Shown here piece after piece: positions 26,425-35,233 of a DNA stretch of 64,000 nt. Position 1 is the stretch's first letter, and each line of letters starts with the position of its first letter. Under the pieces are notes generated by a model that was given only the letters and a program-made list of their open reading frames with translations, searched no databases and was not told the origin of the DNA. The DNA is from Paenibacillus zeirhizosphaerae (GTDB lineage: Bacteria > Bacillota > Bacilli > Paenibacillales > Paenibacillaceae), in NCBI RefSeq assembly GCF_030705605.1, contig NZ_JAPCKK010000014.1:434001-498000 (forward strand). Reading direction: 5' to 3'. The translations under genes were made by a program, and so were the position numbers.

Positions 26425-27657
26425 TTAAAAATATTCCTCACGCACAACGGAATCTTCCCGGCGACGTCCCCATACCTTACCGTTAGCCTCCAAAACAAGC
26501 GTTTCCGTCGCCTCAACCGCTTGATCAATCATGGCCGGCAGCTCGCGCAGAGAAGCCTCTATCCTCTCCACAACCAACAAATTCGGATTGGTGCTTGGTG
26601 ATTTGGGAACAAACAGAGTACAGCAGTCCTCATAAGGCAAGATGGACAGCTCGTAGGTCCCGATTTTTTGAGCAATATCAATAATATCGTTCTTATCCAT
26701 CATAACCAGCGGTCGCAGCATCGGCAGCTCCGTTGCGCGCCCGATCACATTCATGCTCGACAGGGTCTGGCTTGCCACCTGGCCAAGGCTGTCCCCGGTA
26801 ACCAGCGCAAGCGCTCCTTCACGCTCAGCGAGCTTCGTCGCGATTCTCAGCATGGACCTCCGCATGAGCGTGATGATCAGATTATCCTGGCCTGTCCGGG
26901 TGAACGAGGTCTGAATATCCGTAAACGGCACCAGATGCAGCTTAATCCGCCCTGCATACCCGGCAAGTACTTTAGCCAAATCAATGACCTTTTCCTTAGC
27001 CAGCTCGCTGGTATAGGGGTAGCTATAGAAATGGACACATTCCACCTCAAGGCCTCTGCGCATGGAGGACCATGCCGCAACCGGGCTGTCGATGCCTCCC
27101 GATAGCAGCAGCATTGCTTTGCCATTCGTACCGAGCGGAAATCCGCCGGTTGCCGGAATCACTTCACTGAACACATACGCCCCCTGCTGACGCACCTCCA
27201 CCCGCAGCTCCAACTGTGGATGCCTCACGTCAACCTTGAGGGCCGGAAAAGCGCGCAGCACTGGTGAACCGATCAAATGGTTCATTTCCTGAGAGGAATG
27301 AGGAAACTCCTTCCACACACGGCGCGCATGCACTTTGAAGGTTGTACCTGCAGCCGGTGCAATCTCTCCGATTAGAGCGGTCGCCGTCGCCGCAATCTCA
27401 TCGATATCGAGGGGTGCCACCTTTACCGGGCTGATGGAGGCGATGCCAAACACCTTCTGTAGTGTGTCAATCATCTGTTCATACGGCTCCCCGTTTAATA
27501 CAACGTATAATCGCCCAAACTCATGGTTCAGCTTTGCTTGCGGATAGTCCCGGAGCAGCTCCTTAACACGAGAAAGTGCAGCCCTCTCAAACCGTCCGCG
27601 GTTTCTCCCTTTAAGGGTAAACTCTCCGAAGCGTACCAGCAGCATATCATAATTCAA
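26425..27657 (-). CDS. thiI: tRNA 4-thiouridine sulfurtransferase ThiI
   Basis: Adenylates U8 of tRNA and exchanges sulfur to make 4-thiouridine. The protein has 410 residues: an N-terminal ferredoxin-like domain, a THUMP domain (about 60-165), and a PP-loop ATPase domain with SGGIDSPVAAW near residue 185. The rhodanese domain found in the long E. coli form is absent; this is the Bacillus type, in which the partner NifS-like desulfurase delivers sulfur directly. The start is the TTG at 27657, about ten bases after AAGGTGG; the earlier TTG at 27678 precedes that site. It begins one base after the stop codon of its partner nifS gene. Confidence 0.95.
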   Translation of the reverse strand: MNYDMLLVRFGEFTLKGRNRGRFERAALSRVKELLRDYPQAKLNHEFGRLYVVLNGEPYEQMIDTLQKVFGIASISPVKVAPLDIDEIAATATALIGEIAPAAGTTFKVHARRVWKEFPHSSQEMNHLIGSPVLRAFPALKVDVRHPQLELRVEVRQQGAYVFSEVIPATGGFPLGTNGKAMLLLSGGIDSPVAAWSSMRRGLEVECVHFYSYPYTSELAKEKVIDLAKVLAGYAGRIKLHLVPFTDIQTSFTRTGQDNLIITLMRRSMLRIATKLAEREGALALVTGDSLGQVASQTLSSMNVIGRATELPMLRPLVMMDKNDIIDIAQKIGTYELSILPYEDCCTLFVPKSPSTNPNLLVVERIEASLRELPAMIDQAVEATETLVLEANGKVWGRRREDSVVREEYF

Positions 27658-27658
27658 T

Positions 27659-28807
27659 TTACCGTCCCCACCTTTCAACGCTTTTCAGCCGTTTCATCAT
27701 TTCCTGTATAGCCAGTGCCAATTGCTTCACTTCTTCCGCGCTGTGACTATCTCCGAAGCTGATCCGGATTCCGCCCGATGCGGCACTCCCGCTTCTGCCC
27801 ATGGCGATCAGCACCCGGCTCGGCTCCGCGAGTCTGGAGGAGCAGGCCGATTTCGTGGATACGGCTGCGCCCAGTTGCTCCAGCGTATGAAGCATAACCT
27901 CTGCCTTCATTCCCGGGTGGGAGAAATTCACGATATGCGGAGCTTCAGCCCCGCTGTTCAGCACAAGCGAAGGAATCTGACGCACTTCCTCCAAAATCAT
28001 ATCCCGCCATTCGGCCGTGCTGGCAGCAAACTGCTTGTGCCCTTCCTCAGCCATCCGTACTGCCTTGGCCAAACCTACGATCAGAGGTACGTTCTCCGTG
28101 CCGGCCCGCAGGTCAAATTCCTGTCCTCCCCCGGTCAACAGTGGTAAGAGCTTTATTCCTTCCCTAACATATAGAAGACCTGTACCCTTCGGTCCCCGTA
28201 TTTTATGACCAGACAGACTGAACAAATCAATGCCCCAATCCTTGAGCTTAACCGGGAGCTTACCGAAGCTCTGCACGCCGTCTACATGAAACAGAACCTT
28301 CGGGTATTCAGCCTTCAGCCGTGGCCCAATTTCGTGAATCGGCTGCATACGTCCGGTTTCATTGTTCACATGCATAATGCTGACCAGCACCGTGTCTTTA
28401 CGAATGGCCCCAGCAACCTGATCAGCGCTGACATGTCCCTGTTCGTCCACAGGCAACACGGTCAACTCATAGCCCATTTGCTCAAGCTGCCGGCAGCTCT
28501 CAAATACCGAAGGGTGCTCAGTTGCCGCCGTAACCAGGTGCCGACCTCTGGATGCATACTGAAGGACTGCGCCTTTTACAGCCAAATTATTGCTTTCTGT
28601 AGCCCCTGAGGTAAATATAATTTCCCCGGGCTTAGCATCCAAGGCGGCCGCGCACACTTCACGTGCCCGTTTTAGCAGCTTCCCGGCCTCTTCCCCGTAT
28701 TTATGCAAGGATGACGGATTCCCGTAATGCCTTCTCATCAGCTCGGCAACCGTCTCAACAACCTCTTCATAAGGAGGAGTCGTTGCCGCATGATCAAAGT
28801 ATAACAA
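27659..28807 (-). CDS. nifZ: Cysteine desulfurase, NifZ type, partner of ThiI
   Basis: A PLP enzyme that takes sulfur from cysteine. The protein has 382 residues. Motifs are FDHAATTPP at the N-terminus, TSGATESNNLAVKGA, ATEHPSVFESC, HVDGVQSFGKL, and the PLP lysine in SLSGHKIRGPKGTG. The catalytic cysteine lies in STKSACSSR. The start is TTG, seven bases after AAGGGGG; an in-frame upstream reading to 28906 adds a sequence that does not resemble the family. In B. subtilis the nifZ-thiI pair makes 4-thiouridine, and the single-base spacing here supports the same operon. Confidence 0.93.
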   Translation of the reverse strand: MLYFDHAATTPPYEEVVETVAELMRRHYGNPSSLHKYGEEAGKLLKRAREVCAAALDAKPGEIIFTSGATESNNLAVKGAVLQYASRGRHLVTAATEHPSVFESCRQLEQMGYELTVLPVDEQGHVSADQVAGAIRKDTVLVSIMHVNNETGRMQPIHEIGPRLKAEYPKVLFHVDGVQSFGKLPVKLKDWGIDLFSLSGHKIRGPKGTGLLYVREGIKLLPLLTGGGQEFDLRAGTENVPLIVGLAKAVRMAEEGHKQFAASTAEWRDMILEEVRQIPSLVLNSGAEAPHIVNFSHPGMKAEVMLHTLEQLGAAVSTKSACSSRLAEPSRVLIAMGRSGSAASGGIRISFGDSHSAEEVKQLALAIQEMMKRLKSVERWGR

Positions 28808-28939
28808 CTCTATGCCCCCTTTTCTTTCACCCAACACAAAAAGACCAACAGGAGGAGCGCTCGTCCAAGCCGGCTTCCCCGTATTGATCCTTTGGCGGAC
28901 CCTCATCCGGTTGAGGAATATTCATTCACAGTCCATGCT

Positions 28940-29620
28940 TTAACCAGAAAATTTTGCGCGGGCGATTTGAATTTTAGCTACATAATTTTGCGTCTCGACC
29001 GGCAATTGATCCAGAACGGACATCAGCTCAGCATCACTGGATATTCCAAGTCGCTCCACCCTGGATGGACCAGCATTATAAGCCGCAAGCGCCATATTCT
29101 CCTGTCCGCCAAAACGCTTCAGTTGATAGGACAGGTAGCGGACACCTGCGTCAATGTTCTCCGCCGGATCAAACGGATCGTTGACACCCAGCCCCTGGGC
29201 AGTCGCATCCATCAACTGCATCAGCCCCTTGGCTCCTGCGGAGGAAACGGCATTCGGGTTAAAGGAGGACTCCGTATCGATGACTGCCTTGATCAAGGAT
29301 TCGGAGACTCCGTATTTTCTGCTGGCCCCAGAAATCAGCGCATCGAAGGTTGAAGGAAGGCTGAATTCTTCTGCTGGTTGCACAGCACTATTCAACTGAA
29401 CCGGGTAGGAGGATGCGCCTCTAGCCGAGCCAAGTTGCAGCCACAGCAGACCGTTCTCTTGCGTCATTGCACCTTGAACTGCAGGCTCTGCCTGTTGTTG
29501 TGCAACCTGCGTGATCAAACCGGCAAAATCGGAACCGCTGACCTGAGCATCACTTGTATTTGTGTTATTTACCAACTGCATATCGACGGCTTGCTTTGAT
29601 ACGCGCTGATCTATTTGCAT
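28940..29620 (-). CDS. cwlQ: Lytic transglycosylase, CwlQ/SLT type
   Basis: A 226-residue protein whose C-terminal half is a soluble lytic transglycosylase domain: AVIDTESSFNPNAV with catalytic Glu117, AGAKGLMQLMDATAQGLGV, ENIDAGVRYLS and LAAYNAGPSRV. The N-terminal 85 residues are Gln/Ser-rich and have no clear signal peptide, as in B. subtilis CwlQ (YjbJ), which cuts glycan strands with both muramidase and transglycosylase activity. The symbol is by similarity. Export may use a non-classical route. The ribosome binding site is weak. Confidence 0.85.
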   Translation of the reverse strand: MQIDQRVSKQAVDMQLVNNTNTSDAQVSGSDFAGLITQVAQQQAEPAVQGAMTQENGLLWLQLGSARGASSYPVQLNSAVQPAEEFSLPSTFDALISGASRKYGVSESLIKAVIDTESSFNPNAVSSAGAKGLMQLMDATAQGLGVNDPFDPAENIDAGVRYLSYQLKRFGGQENMALAAYNAGPSRVERLGISSDAELMSVLDQLPVETQNYVAKIQIARAKFSG

Positions 29621-29742
29621 GTATATTTCCCAACTTTCTTTTACATATAGTGTAAGCTGCTGGTCTGAAGCTGTATGCTGCCATATACGGCATTATTGCC
29701 TATGATACAACTTTTTGTTAGGGTCTGCCAGAGGTTTTGTCG

Positions 29743-29778
29743 AAAAAAAGCAGCCCCTTCCCGTTTGGGAAGGGGCTG
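29743..29778 (-). terminator. Terminator after the 125-residue membrane protein gene
   Basis: A perfect 12-base stem CAGCCCCTTCCC closes a four-base loop, followed on the minus strand by CTTTTTTT. Confidence 0.92.
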
Positions 29779-29804
29779 CTCCGGCCAATTCTCTGAATTG
29801 TAGC

Positions 29805-30182
29805 TTATCGAACGAACGGAATAAATGCGAAGTAGCTGACCGTCGCCAGCACTCCCAAGCCGATAGCCCAACCGCCCAAGGTTTTTTTACCGTTCATGAA
29901 GGCATAGATACCAAGAACGGCTGCGATTGGACCAAGCACAATAGACCATATGAACATGGCCAGAATTCCCAGGACTATCCCTGTATAACCTGCGGTTTTA
30001 CCTTTTTTACCGCTTTCCGTTACTTCTGCTCTGCCTTCTACTGGTCGGCCTGGGGCCACTTCAGCCGCATACTCCTCTCGGTGTTCCTTGCGCGGATAAT
30101 CCACACGGTCACGCACAATAGGAGTTCTGGAGGACCGGAAATCCGCTGTCTTCTTGTCCTGAAACCGGTTGTTGTCTTCCAT
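29805..30182 (-). CDS. Small membrane protein with charged N-terminal half, unknown function
   Basis: A 125-residue protein. The first 60 residues are very polar (Arg, Glu, Asp, Pro), and the second half has two membrane segments (GYTGIVLGILAMFIWSIVLG and a following hydrophobic stretch) with the motif AVLGIYAFMNGKKTLGGWAIG. This resembles DUF4190-type proteins, but I cannot be certain. A GGAGGTG site lies eleven bases before the ATG. It is a single-gene unit with its own terminator. Confidence 0.7.
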   Translation of the reverse strand: MEDNNRFQDKKTADFRSSRTPIVRDRVDYPRKEHREEYAAEVAPGRPVEGRAEVTESGKKGKTAGYTGIVLGILAMFIWSIVLGPIAAVLGIYAFMNGKKTLGGWAIGLGVLATVSYFAFIPFVR

Positions 30183-30233
30183 TAGGACTGCTGCACCTCC
30201 GCATGTTGTGTTAGGGCTACAAATCGGTCTGGA

Positions 30234-30464
30234 TTACTTTGTTTTTTTCGGTGTAAAGGTGTGACAGCAGGTAGCAGCAGAAGTTTCCGCATAGTCACGT
30301 TCGCTGGTGCTAAACGTCTCTCCAGCGTATTCCTCATGCAGCTCCCTGCCTGCATGGCGGTCGATATCAATCATAATAACGTCCGCCTTACAAATGTTGT
30401 TTTGGTCCCAATAATGACAATTCGAAACACTGCACCGGACTGCCGGCTTGGACTGTTGACTCAT
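30234..30464 (-). CDS. DUF1540 domain protein (Cys-rich)
   Basis: A 76-residue protein with the DUF1540 pattern: CSVSNCHYWDQNNICKAD near residue 11 and CCHTF near the C-terminus, giving five or more cysteines that could bind a metal. The family is widespread in Bacillota and has no known function. The ATG at 30464 follows GAGGTGA; a GTG three codons upstream is also possible. It stands alone, upstream of the charged membrane protein gene. Confidence 0.82.
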   Translation of the reverse strand: MSQQSKPAVRCSVSNCHYWDQNNICKADVIMIDIDRHAGRELHEEYAGETFSTSERDYAETSAATCCHTFTPKKTK

Positions 30465-30563
30465 ATTTATCACCTCAGGCTCATTATGTCCCCTCCTGCC
30501 CGCCCATATGCCATAAGTGGCATGGGAGTTGATAACATAAGGAAAACGTCTATTGACGTACTT

Positions 30564-30619
30564 AAAAAAAGCCGCCGATGGCCCACCAAGTTCAGCTTGG
30601 TGTAAGCCATCGACGGCTT
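30564..30619 (-). terminator. Terminator after the DUF3907 gene
   Basis: A long stem between 30571 and 30619 (CCGTCGATGGC pairs with GCCATCGGCGG, with an inner ACCAAG/CTTGGT stem) precedes TTTTTTT on the minus strand. Confidence 0.9.
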
Positions 30620-30631
30620 CTGAGTTTTATT

Positions 30632-31138
30632 CTAAGCGTGACTGCGCTGGTTCTGCATGCGGCGTTGGGTCAAATAGTCGCTCTCATAATAGGTGAGATC
30701 GTCGCGCAGCTCCTCGTAGCTTCTGGTAATATCCATAACAACCGCACGTACTTCAGGAAGAATAGCTCTGCGGAAGCGAATGGCATCCTGTCCTGTATAA
30801 GCATAACGACCGTCTTCCACATAGGATTCGTTCTTGGGATAGAAAAAGCTGTTCACACAGTCATGGTACACATTATACAGAGCCCTTTCGGCAAAATCGA
30901 CATCAAAATTGGCGCGACGCAAAGCTACGCCCAGCTTTTCGTAAGAAACCTCCGAGAAAACAAGCAGGTGGCGGAGATCCGAAAGAAATCCCCTGTAATA
31001 CTGCACGGTCTCTTCATCCTGCTCCCCGGACAGTTGTGGCAAGGCATGCTCATTTAAAAACAATTCCATACGCCCGATGGCGAATTTTAACTTCTCCCGA
31101 GTGGACTCACATAATTTTTGTACATTGACTGCTGACAT
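30632..31138 (-). CDS. ypuI: DUF3907/YpuI-like protein
   Basis: A 168-residue soluble protein, mostly helical, with conserved stretches YRGFLSDLRHLLVFSE, ALYNVYHDCVNSFFYPKN and YAYTGQDAIRF. I recognise the YpuI (DUF3907) family of Bacilli, which has no known function. The identification is from the pattern of conserved motifs. The start ATG follows GGGGGAGAG. It is divergent from the subtilase gene, and the 184-base gap between the two starts should hold both promoters. Confidence 0.75.
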   Translation of the reverse strand: MSAVNVQKLCESTREKLKFAIGRMELFLNEHALPQLSGEQDEETVQYYRGFLSDLRHLLVFSEVSYEKLGVALRRANFDVDFAERALYNVYHDCVNSFFYPKNESYVEDGRYAYTGQDAIRFRRAILPEVRAVVMDITRSYEELRDDLTYYESDYLTQRRMQNQRSHA

Positions 31139-31322
31139 AGGTGCAGCTCTCCCCCTCTAATCAATTCCTTCATTATCGGTGTACCCGATATAACTCCATT
31201 TAAACATCAACCCTTAATTTCAGTAATTATCCTACCACAAATGGCGGACAAACGGTATAAAAAACTGCGGAGTTTCTCACGCTAAAGCATACCCAAATTC
31301 GATTACAGGAGGACGACCTGAC

Positions 31323-33227
31323 ATGTCCCGTCACAGTTGGATCAAGGCAGCCTTAGGTGTCGCCGCCACATTGCTGATCGTTAGTGTGCTTCTGCCCTGG
31401 AACGATGGAAAGCAGAAGCAGCCGCAGTCTCCCCAAACCCTTTCCGACCGCCCGACGGACAGGCAAGGAACAGAGATGGAAATGAAACAGACGCTGCTAT
31501 CGGAGGATATTAACGCTACAAAGAAACTGCTCAGACAGGATGCACAAGGCCATCTTCATGCGATGGTCGCTGCTTTAAGCAGCAGCAATGACGGCGGCAT
31601 TACCGCATACGGGGAGCAAATGAAAAAAAGCCATGGCCAGCTCCATGCGCTGATTTGGGTAGATAGGCACAACGGGCGGTCCCGGCAGATCGCTGGAAGC
31701 GCTCTTGATCGTGATGCGGCAGGCAAGGCTCAATCAGTCCGCTTAGGCATCCAGGCTGCCAAAGAAGCGGTCAAGCACGGACGTTCCTATGAGTCCCCGT
31801 CGCTTCAGGCAGGAAAGGACCGCTATTTCATCCTGGCTGAGCCATCTGCAGACGGCAAGCATGCTGTCATCGGCCTCTTTAACGAGCATATTCTTCGTGC
31901 TGTCGAGGAGCATCAGCGACGCAATCTCCGTATGATCCCTTATCCCCGTGAAGGACGTTTTCGGGTTGAGTCCGTATACCCGAATACGATGCGGGACATC
32001 ACCGTCAAAACCGGGCATGACAACGAGAATGCCAGCCATTTTTACGAAAATGAAATCGTCGTGCGTTTCCGAAATAAACCTGAAAAGGAACAGTTGCTTC
32101 AAATCCGCCGTGACCTGGGCAGCAAAGAGGAAGGACGAATGCTTGGGGATACCTATATTTTTCATTCCGAAAGTATGAGCTTCCGAGAGCTGAAGCAGTA
32201 TTTTGTGAAAAGGTGGAATCCGCTCTATACCGAGCCGCATTACATGTATATGACCAATGACAATACGGCAAAGGATACCAAAGACGTATCCATGCCCAAC
32301 GACATTCTCTTTTCCCAGTACCAATGGAATCTGCCGGCCGTTGAAGTCAATCGGGGCTGGAATTTGTCGAGAGGAAACAAGAACGTCACGGTAGCCGTTA
32401 TAGATACAGGCGCGGACTTAGAGCATCCGGATCTGAAGGGACAGTTCGTTAAGGGCTACAACCTCATTGATCCCGCCAAAGCCCCCTACGATGATGTCGG
32501 ACACGGCACGCATGTCGCGGGCATCATATCCGCACTGGTCAACAACAATGAAGGCGTGGCAGGCATGACCTGGTACAATAAAGTCATGCCTGTGAAGGTT
32601 CTGGACCAATCGGGTTCAGGCACAACTTATTCCGTCGCACAGGGCATCATTTGGGCCGCTGATCATGGAGCCAAGGTCATTAACTTGAGCCTTGGCAACT
32701 ATGTGGACTCGCAATTCCTGCATGAAGCGATCAAATACGCTTATAACAAAGATGTAGTGCTCATATCGGCAGCCGGCAATGATAATACGGAACGACCGGG
32801 CTATCCGGCGGCGTACCCCGAGGTATTGGCCGTGGCCGCTACGGATTCGTCGATGAAGCGGGCCACTTATTCCAACTACGGGGATTACGTGGATGTATCC
32901 GCTCCCGGCACCAACATTGCCAGTACTTATCCTGGCAGCCAATACGCCGCCCTGTCTGGCACGTCCATGGCCAGCCCTCACGTATCTGCTGTAGCTGCAT
33001 TGATACGCTCGCAGAATCCCGAGCTGCAGAATACGGAGGTCATGGATATTTTACGCAATAATGTTGTTGATCTGGGTGAAGCGGGACATGACAAGTATTT
33101 TGGATACGGGCAAATCGACGCATACAAGGCGCTTAGCGCAGCGCAAGGTGAAGGTGCTCCACTTCAGCTTTGGCCCCAGCATCTGCGCAGCAGGTTCGAA
33201 TCGATCTTGCACAGATTCAATCCATAA
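31323..33227 (+). CDS. Membrane-anchored or secreted subtilisin-like serine protease (S8)
   Basis: A 634-residue protease. The N-terminus has a signal or anchor segment (about 8-25), followed by an unusual 170-residue domain (about 40-205) that resembles a sensor or Cache-like fold only weakly. A propeptide-like region (about 230-310, NEIVVRFRNKPEKEQLLQ) precedes the peptidase domain (about 335-608). The catalytic triad is Asp361 (AVIDTGAD), His394 (GHGTHVAG) and Ser548 (SGTSMASPH); Asn486 is the likely oxyanion residue. It resembles fervidolysin-type subtilases with a separate propeptide. It probably degrades proteins at the cell surface. The ATG follows GGAGG at ten bases. A terminator follows. 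Confidence 0.9.
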   Translation: MSRHSWIKAALGVAATLLIVSVLLPWNDGKQKQPQSPQTLSDRPTDRQGTEMEMKQTLLSEDINATKKLLRQDAQGHLHAMVAALSSSNDGGITAYGEQMKKSHGQLHALIWVDRHNGRSRQIAGSALDRDAAGKAQSVRLGIQAAKEAVKHGRSYESPSLQAGKDRYFILAEPSADGKHAVIGLFNEHILRAVEEHQRRNLRMIPYPREGRFRVESVYPNTMRDITVKTGHDNENASHFYENEIVVRFRNKPEKEQLLQIRRDLGSKEEGRMLGDTYIFHSESMSFRELKQYFVKRWNPLYTEPHYMYMTNDNTAKDTKDVSMPNDILFSQYQWNLPAVEVNRGWNLSRGNKNVTVAVIDTGADLEHPDLKGQFVKGYNLIDPAKAPYDDVGHGTHVAGIISALVNNNEGVAGMTWYNKVMPVKVLDQSGSGTTYSVAQGIIWAADHGAKVINLSLGNYVDSQFLHEAIKYAYNKDVVLISAAGNDNTERPGYPAAYPEVLAVAATDSSMKRATYSNYGDYVDVSAPGTNIASTYPGSQYAALSGTSMASPHVSAVAALIRSQNPELQNTEVMDILRNNVVDLGEAGHDKYFGYGQIDAYKALSAAQGEGAPLQLWPQHLRSRFESILHRFNP

Positions 33228-33240
33228 CGGTTAATCCGCG

Positions 33241-33279
33241 AAAAGGCAGATCCGAAGCAAGCACCTGGGTCTGCCTTTT
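33241..33279 (+). terminator. Terminator after the subtilase gene
   Basis: AAAAGGCAGATCC pairs with GGGTCTGCCTTTT and is followed on the plus strand by a T-rich stretch. Confidence 0.82.
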
Positions 33280-33320
33280 CCATTTTCTTTCTTAAAGACT
33301 CCAAGCTGTTATACTGGCAC

Positions 33321-33350
33321 TTTACTGTTATGCATTAAACCATGTATACT
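33321..33350 (+). promoter_or_regulatory. Possible promoter of the aminotransferase gene
   Basis: TTTACT (33321-33326), an 18-base spacer and TATACT (33345-33350). The predicted start near 33357 leaves a leader of about 145 bases that contains the 15-bp tandem repeat. Confidence 0.5.
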
Positions 33351-33416
33351 ACTAAAAATTTTATTGTTAAGATTAGAAACGAAGGGCTATGGCTGCTGAT
33401 GTCTGTTATCTACTAT

Positions 33417-33446
33417 TTAATAGTTAACGGATTAATAGTTAACGGA
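33417..33446 (+). repeat. Two tandem 15-bp repeats, possible operator
   Basis: TTAATAGTTAACGGA occurs twice in perfect tandem (33417-33431 and 33432-33446), each with the palindrome GTTAAC. It lies 56 bases before the aminotransferase start codon. Confidence 0.85.
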
Positions 33447-33501
33447 ATTTCAGTACAGTACATAACACCTGTTTCGTAACCCCTTTCAGGAGATGATCAT
33501 A

Positions 33502-34710
33502 TTGACCCACCATTTTTCAACCATGACCCAGCACTTGGGTTCGTCCGCAGTAAGAGACATTCTGAAATTAACTCAAGGAAAAGACATCCTGTCTTTGGCT
33601 GGCGGACTCCCCGCAGATGCCTTTTTCCCCGTTGATGCCGTACGAGAGGCATACGAGCGGGCATTGCAAGGTGGTGGTACCGCACTGCAATACGGATTGA
33701 CCGAGGGCTTTCTCCCGCTGCGCGAGCGTATCTCCGAACAAATGGCCGCAGATGTCTGCCGGGTACATCCGGATGAAATACTCATGACGACTGGCTCCCA
33801 GCAATCGATTGATTTGATTTCACGTATTTTTCTTGACCCTGAAGATGTGATTCTGGTCGAGGCACCGACTTACCTGGCCGCACTTCAGGTATTCCAGTCG
33901 TACCGGGCCATCCCCATAAGTGTGGAGACCGATGAACACGGCATGCTGCCGGACGATCTGGAAGCGAAGCTGATTCGTCACCGCCCGAAATTCATCTATG
34001 TCATTCCGACCTTCTCCAACCCAGGAGGCAATGTGTGGAGTCTGGAACGCCGCGAGGCTGTTGTAGAGCTGTGCCGCAAGCACGGAGTGCTCATTTTTGA
34101 AGATGATCCATACGGGAAGCTGAAGTTTAATGCTGATCTTAATTTTCCATCCCTGTACTCCATGGATCAACAGTATGGAGAAGGTGGTAATGTCATCTAT
34201 ACCAGCACATTTTCCAAAACCGTGGCTCCAGGCGTTCGGACCGGTTGGGTTATGGCAGAGGCGTCTATCATACGTACTGCCGCCAAAGCCAAGCAGGCTG
34301 CTGATCTTCACTCCAGTATTATTGATCAGCGGGCACTGCATGAGCTACTCGGTTTCTTCGATCTGCAAGACCACATTCGGACGGTTTCCACAGAGTACCA
34401 TACCCGCATGGTGAAAATGACCTCTTTAATCAAAGCTCGCCAATGGGAAGGCGTCTCGTGGATCGAGCCGCAAGGGGGAATGTTCCTGTGGGTACAATTA
34501 CCTAAGCATGTAAAAGCCGACCTTCTCCTGCAGCATGCTGTCCGTGAAGGGGTCGCATTTGTCCCAGGCCAGGTGTTCTATACCGATGGTTCCGGCTTCA
34601 ATCGGATGCGGTTGAACTTCACTCACACAGACCCGCATCTGCTTCCCGAGGCTATCGAACGTATGGAACGTGCTTTCAGCAGCTATGCGGCTGAAGTCGT
34701 CTCGATCTAA
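33502..34710 (+). CDS. PLP-dependent aminotransferase, class I/II (2-aminoadipate/valine-pyruvate type)
   Basis: A 402-residue fold-type I aminotransferase. Visible motifs are LSLAGGLPADAFFP near the N-terminus, LQYGLTEGFLPLRE, TTGSQQSIDL, PTFSNPGGNVW with the PLP-contact Asn, DDPYGKL, the PLP lysine in STFSKTVAPGVRTGW, and a C-terminal Arg-containing MRLNFTH. It resembles the LysN/2-aminoadipate group and the aminotransferase half of MocR regulators, but has no GntR domain. The substrate is not clear. The start is the TTG at 33502, nine bases after AGGAG; the ATG at 33493 touches that site. The tandem repeat upstream may regulate it. Confidence 0.88.
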   Translation: MTHHFSTMTQHLGSSAVRDILKLTQGKDILSLAGGLPADAFFPVDAVREAYERALQGGGTALQYGLTEGFLPLRERISEQMAADVCRVHPDEILMTTGSQQSIDLISRIFLDPEDVILVEAPTYLAALQVFQSYRAIPISVETDEHGMLPDDLEAKLIRHRPKFIYVIPTFSNPGGNVWSLERREAVVELCRKHGVLIFEDDPYGKLKFNADLNFPSLYSMDQQYGEGGNVIYTSTFSKTVAPGVRTGWVMAEASIIRTAAKAKQAADLHSSIIDQRALHELLGFFDLQDHIRTVSTEYHTRMVKMTSLIKARQWEGVSWIEPQGGMFLWVQLPKHVKADLLLQHAVREGVAFVPGQVFYTDGSGFNRMRLNFTHTDPHLLPEAIERMERAFSSYAAEVVSI

Positions 34711-34719
34711 ACCAGCTGC

Positions 34720-34769
34720 CAAAAAAACAAGGCCGTGCCAACCGGATTTCCGGAGGCACGGCCTTGTTT
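34720..34769. terminator. Bidirectional terminator between the aminotransferase gene and rnpB
   Basis: A 13-base stem (ACAAGGCCGTGCC with GGCACGGCCTTGT) has A and T runs on both sides, so it can stop both converging transcripts. Confidence 0.88.
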
Positions 34770-34805
34770 CATATAGGCTGTTCATCGTTAAAAAGAAATA
34801 AAAAT

Positions 34806-35229
34806 GTTGCAGTTTGGAAAGCTTTCCGTAAGCCGGGTTCTGTACTCTTCGTGGTCCAAACGGGAACTACCCTCCCACCACAAGCGACAATCATCTATCT
34901 AGGCCGTACATTACTGCACAGCTCCAGCGACCAACCCGGACACGCCTCGGGCTAAGGCTGCTTCTCGAAGAAGCTGTGTCCCATTAGGTCTTGCTCCAGA
35001 TGGGGTTTACCAGGAACGAAGTCACCAGCGTTCCTCGGGGTCTCTTACACCTCGGTTCCATCCTTGCCTGTGCCGCCACGTAAGCGGCCATCGGCGGTCC
35101 ATTTCTGTGGCACTATCCTTCAACTCGCGCTGACTGGACGTTATCCAGCATCCTGCCCTACGGAGCCCGGACTTTCCTCTCGCGGCTTGCGCCACCAGCG
35201 ATTGTCTGTCAAACTTTCCGCACAACATT
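34806..35229 (-). ncRNA. rnpB: RNase P RNA component, type A-like
   Basis: The catalytic RNA that trims tRNA 5' ends. On the minus strand the conserved core elements appear in order: GAGGAAAGTCCGGGCTCC, then AGGGCAGGATGCTGGATAACG, then AAGGATAGTGCCACAGAAAT, GGACCGCCGATGGCC, GGTAAACCCC, GGAGCAAGACC, TAGATAGATGATTG and ACAGAACCCGGCTTAC. The 5' and 3' ends can pair as P1 (GGAAAG with CTTTCC). The P12 hairpin (CCGCC...GGCGG) and the region GTAAGAGACCC...GGTGAC...GGTAAACCCC resemble type A (as in E. coli) and not the type B fold of Bacillus. The ends are estimated to within a few bases. Confidence 0.93.
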
Positions 35230-35233
35230 GTAT

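Noticed and set aside
26226-26528. A minus-strand frame of about 100 residues across the repeat near thiI
   Set aside because: It spans the end of thiI and the palindromic repeat. The similar frame at copy B only reflects the shared repeat DNA, and neither has a ribosome binding site.
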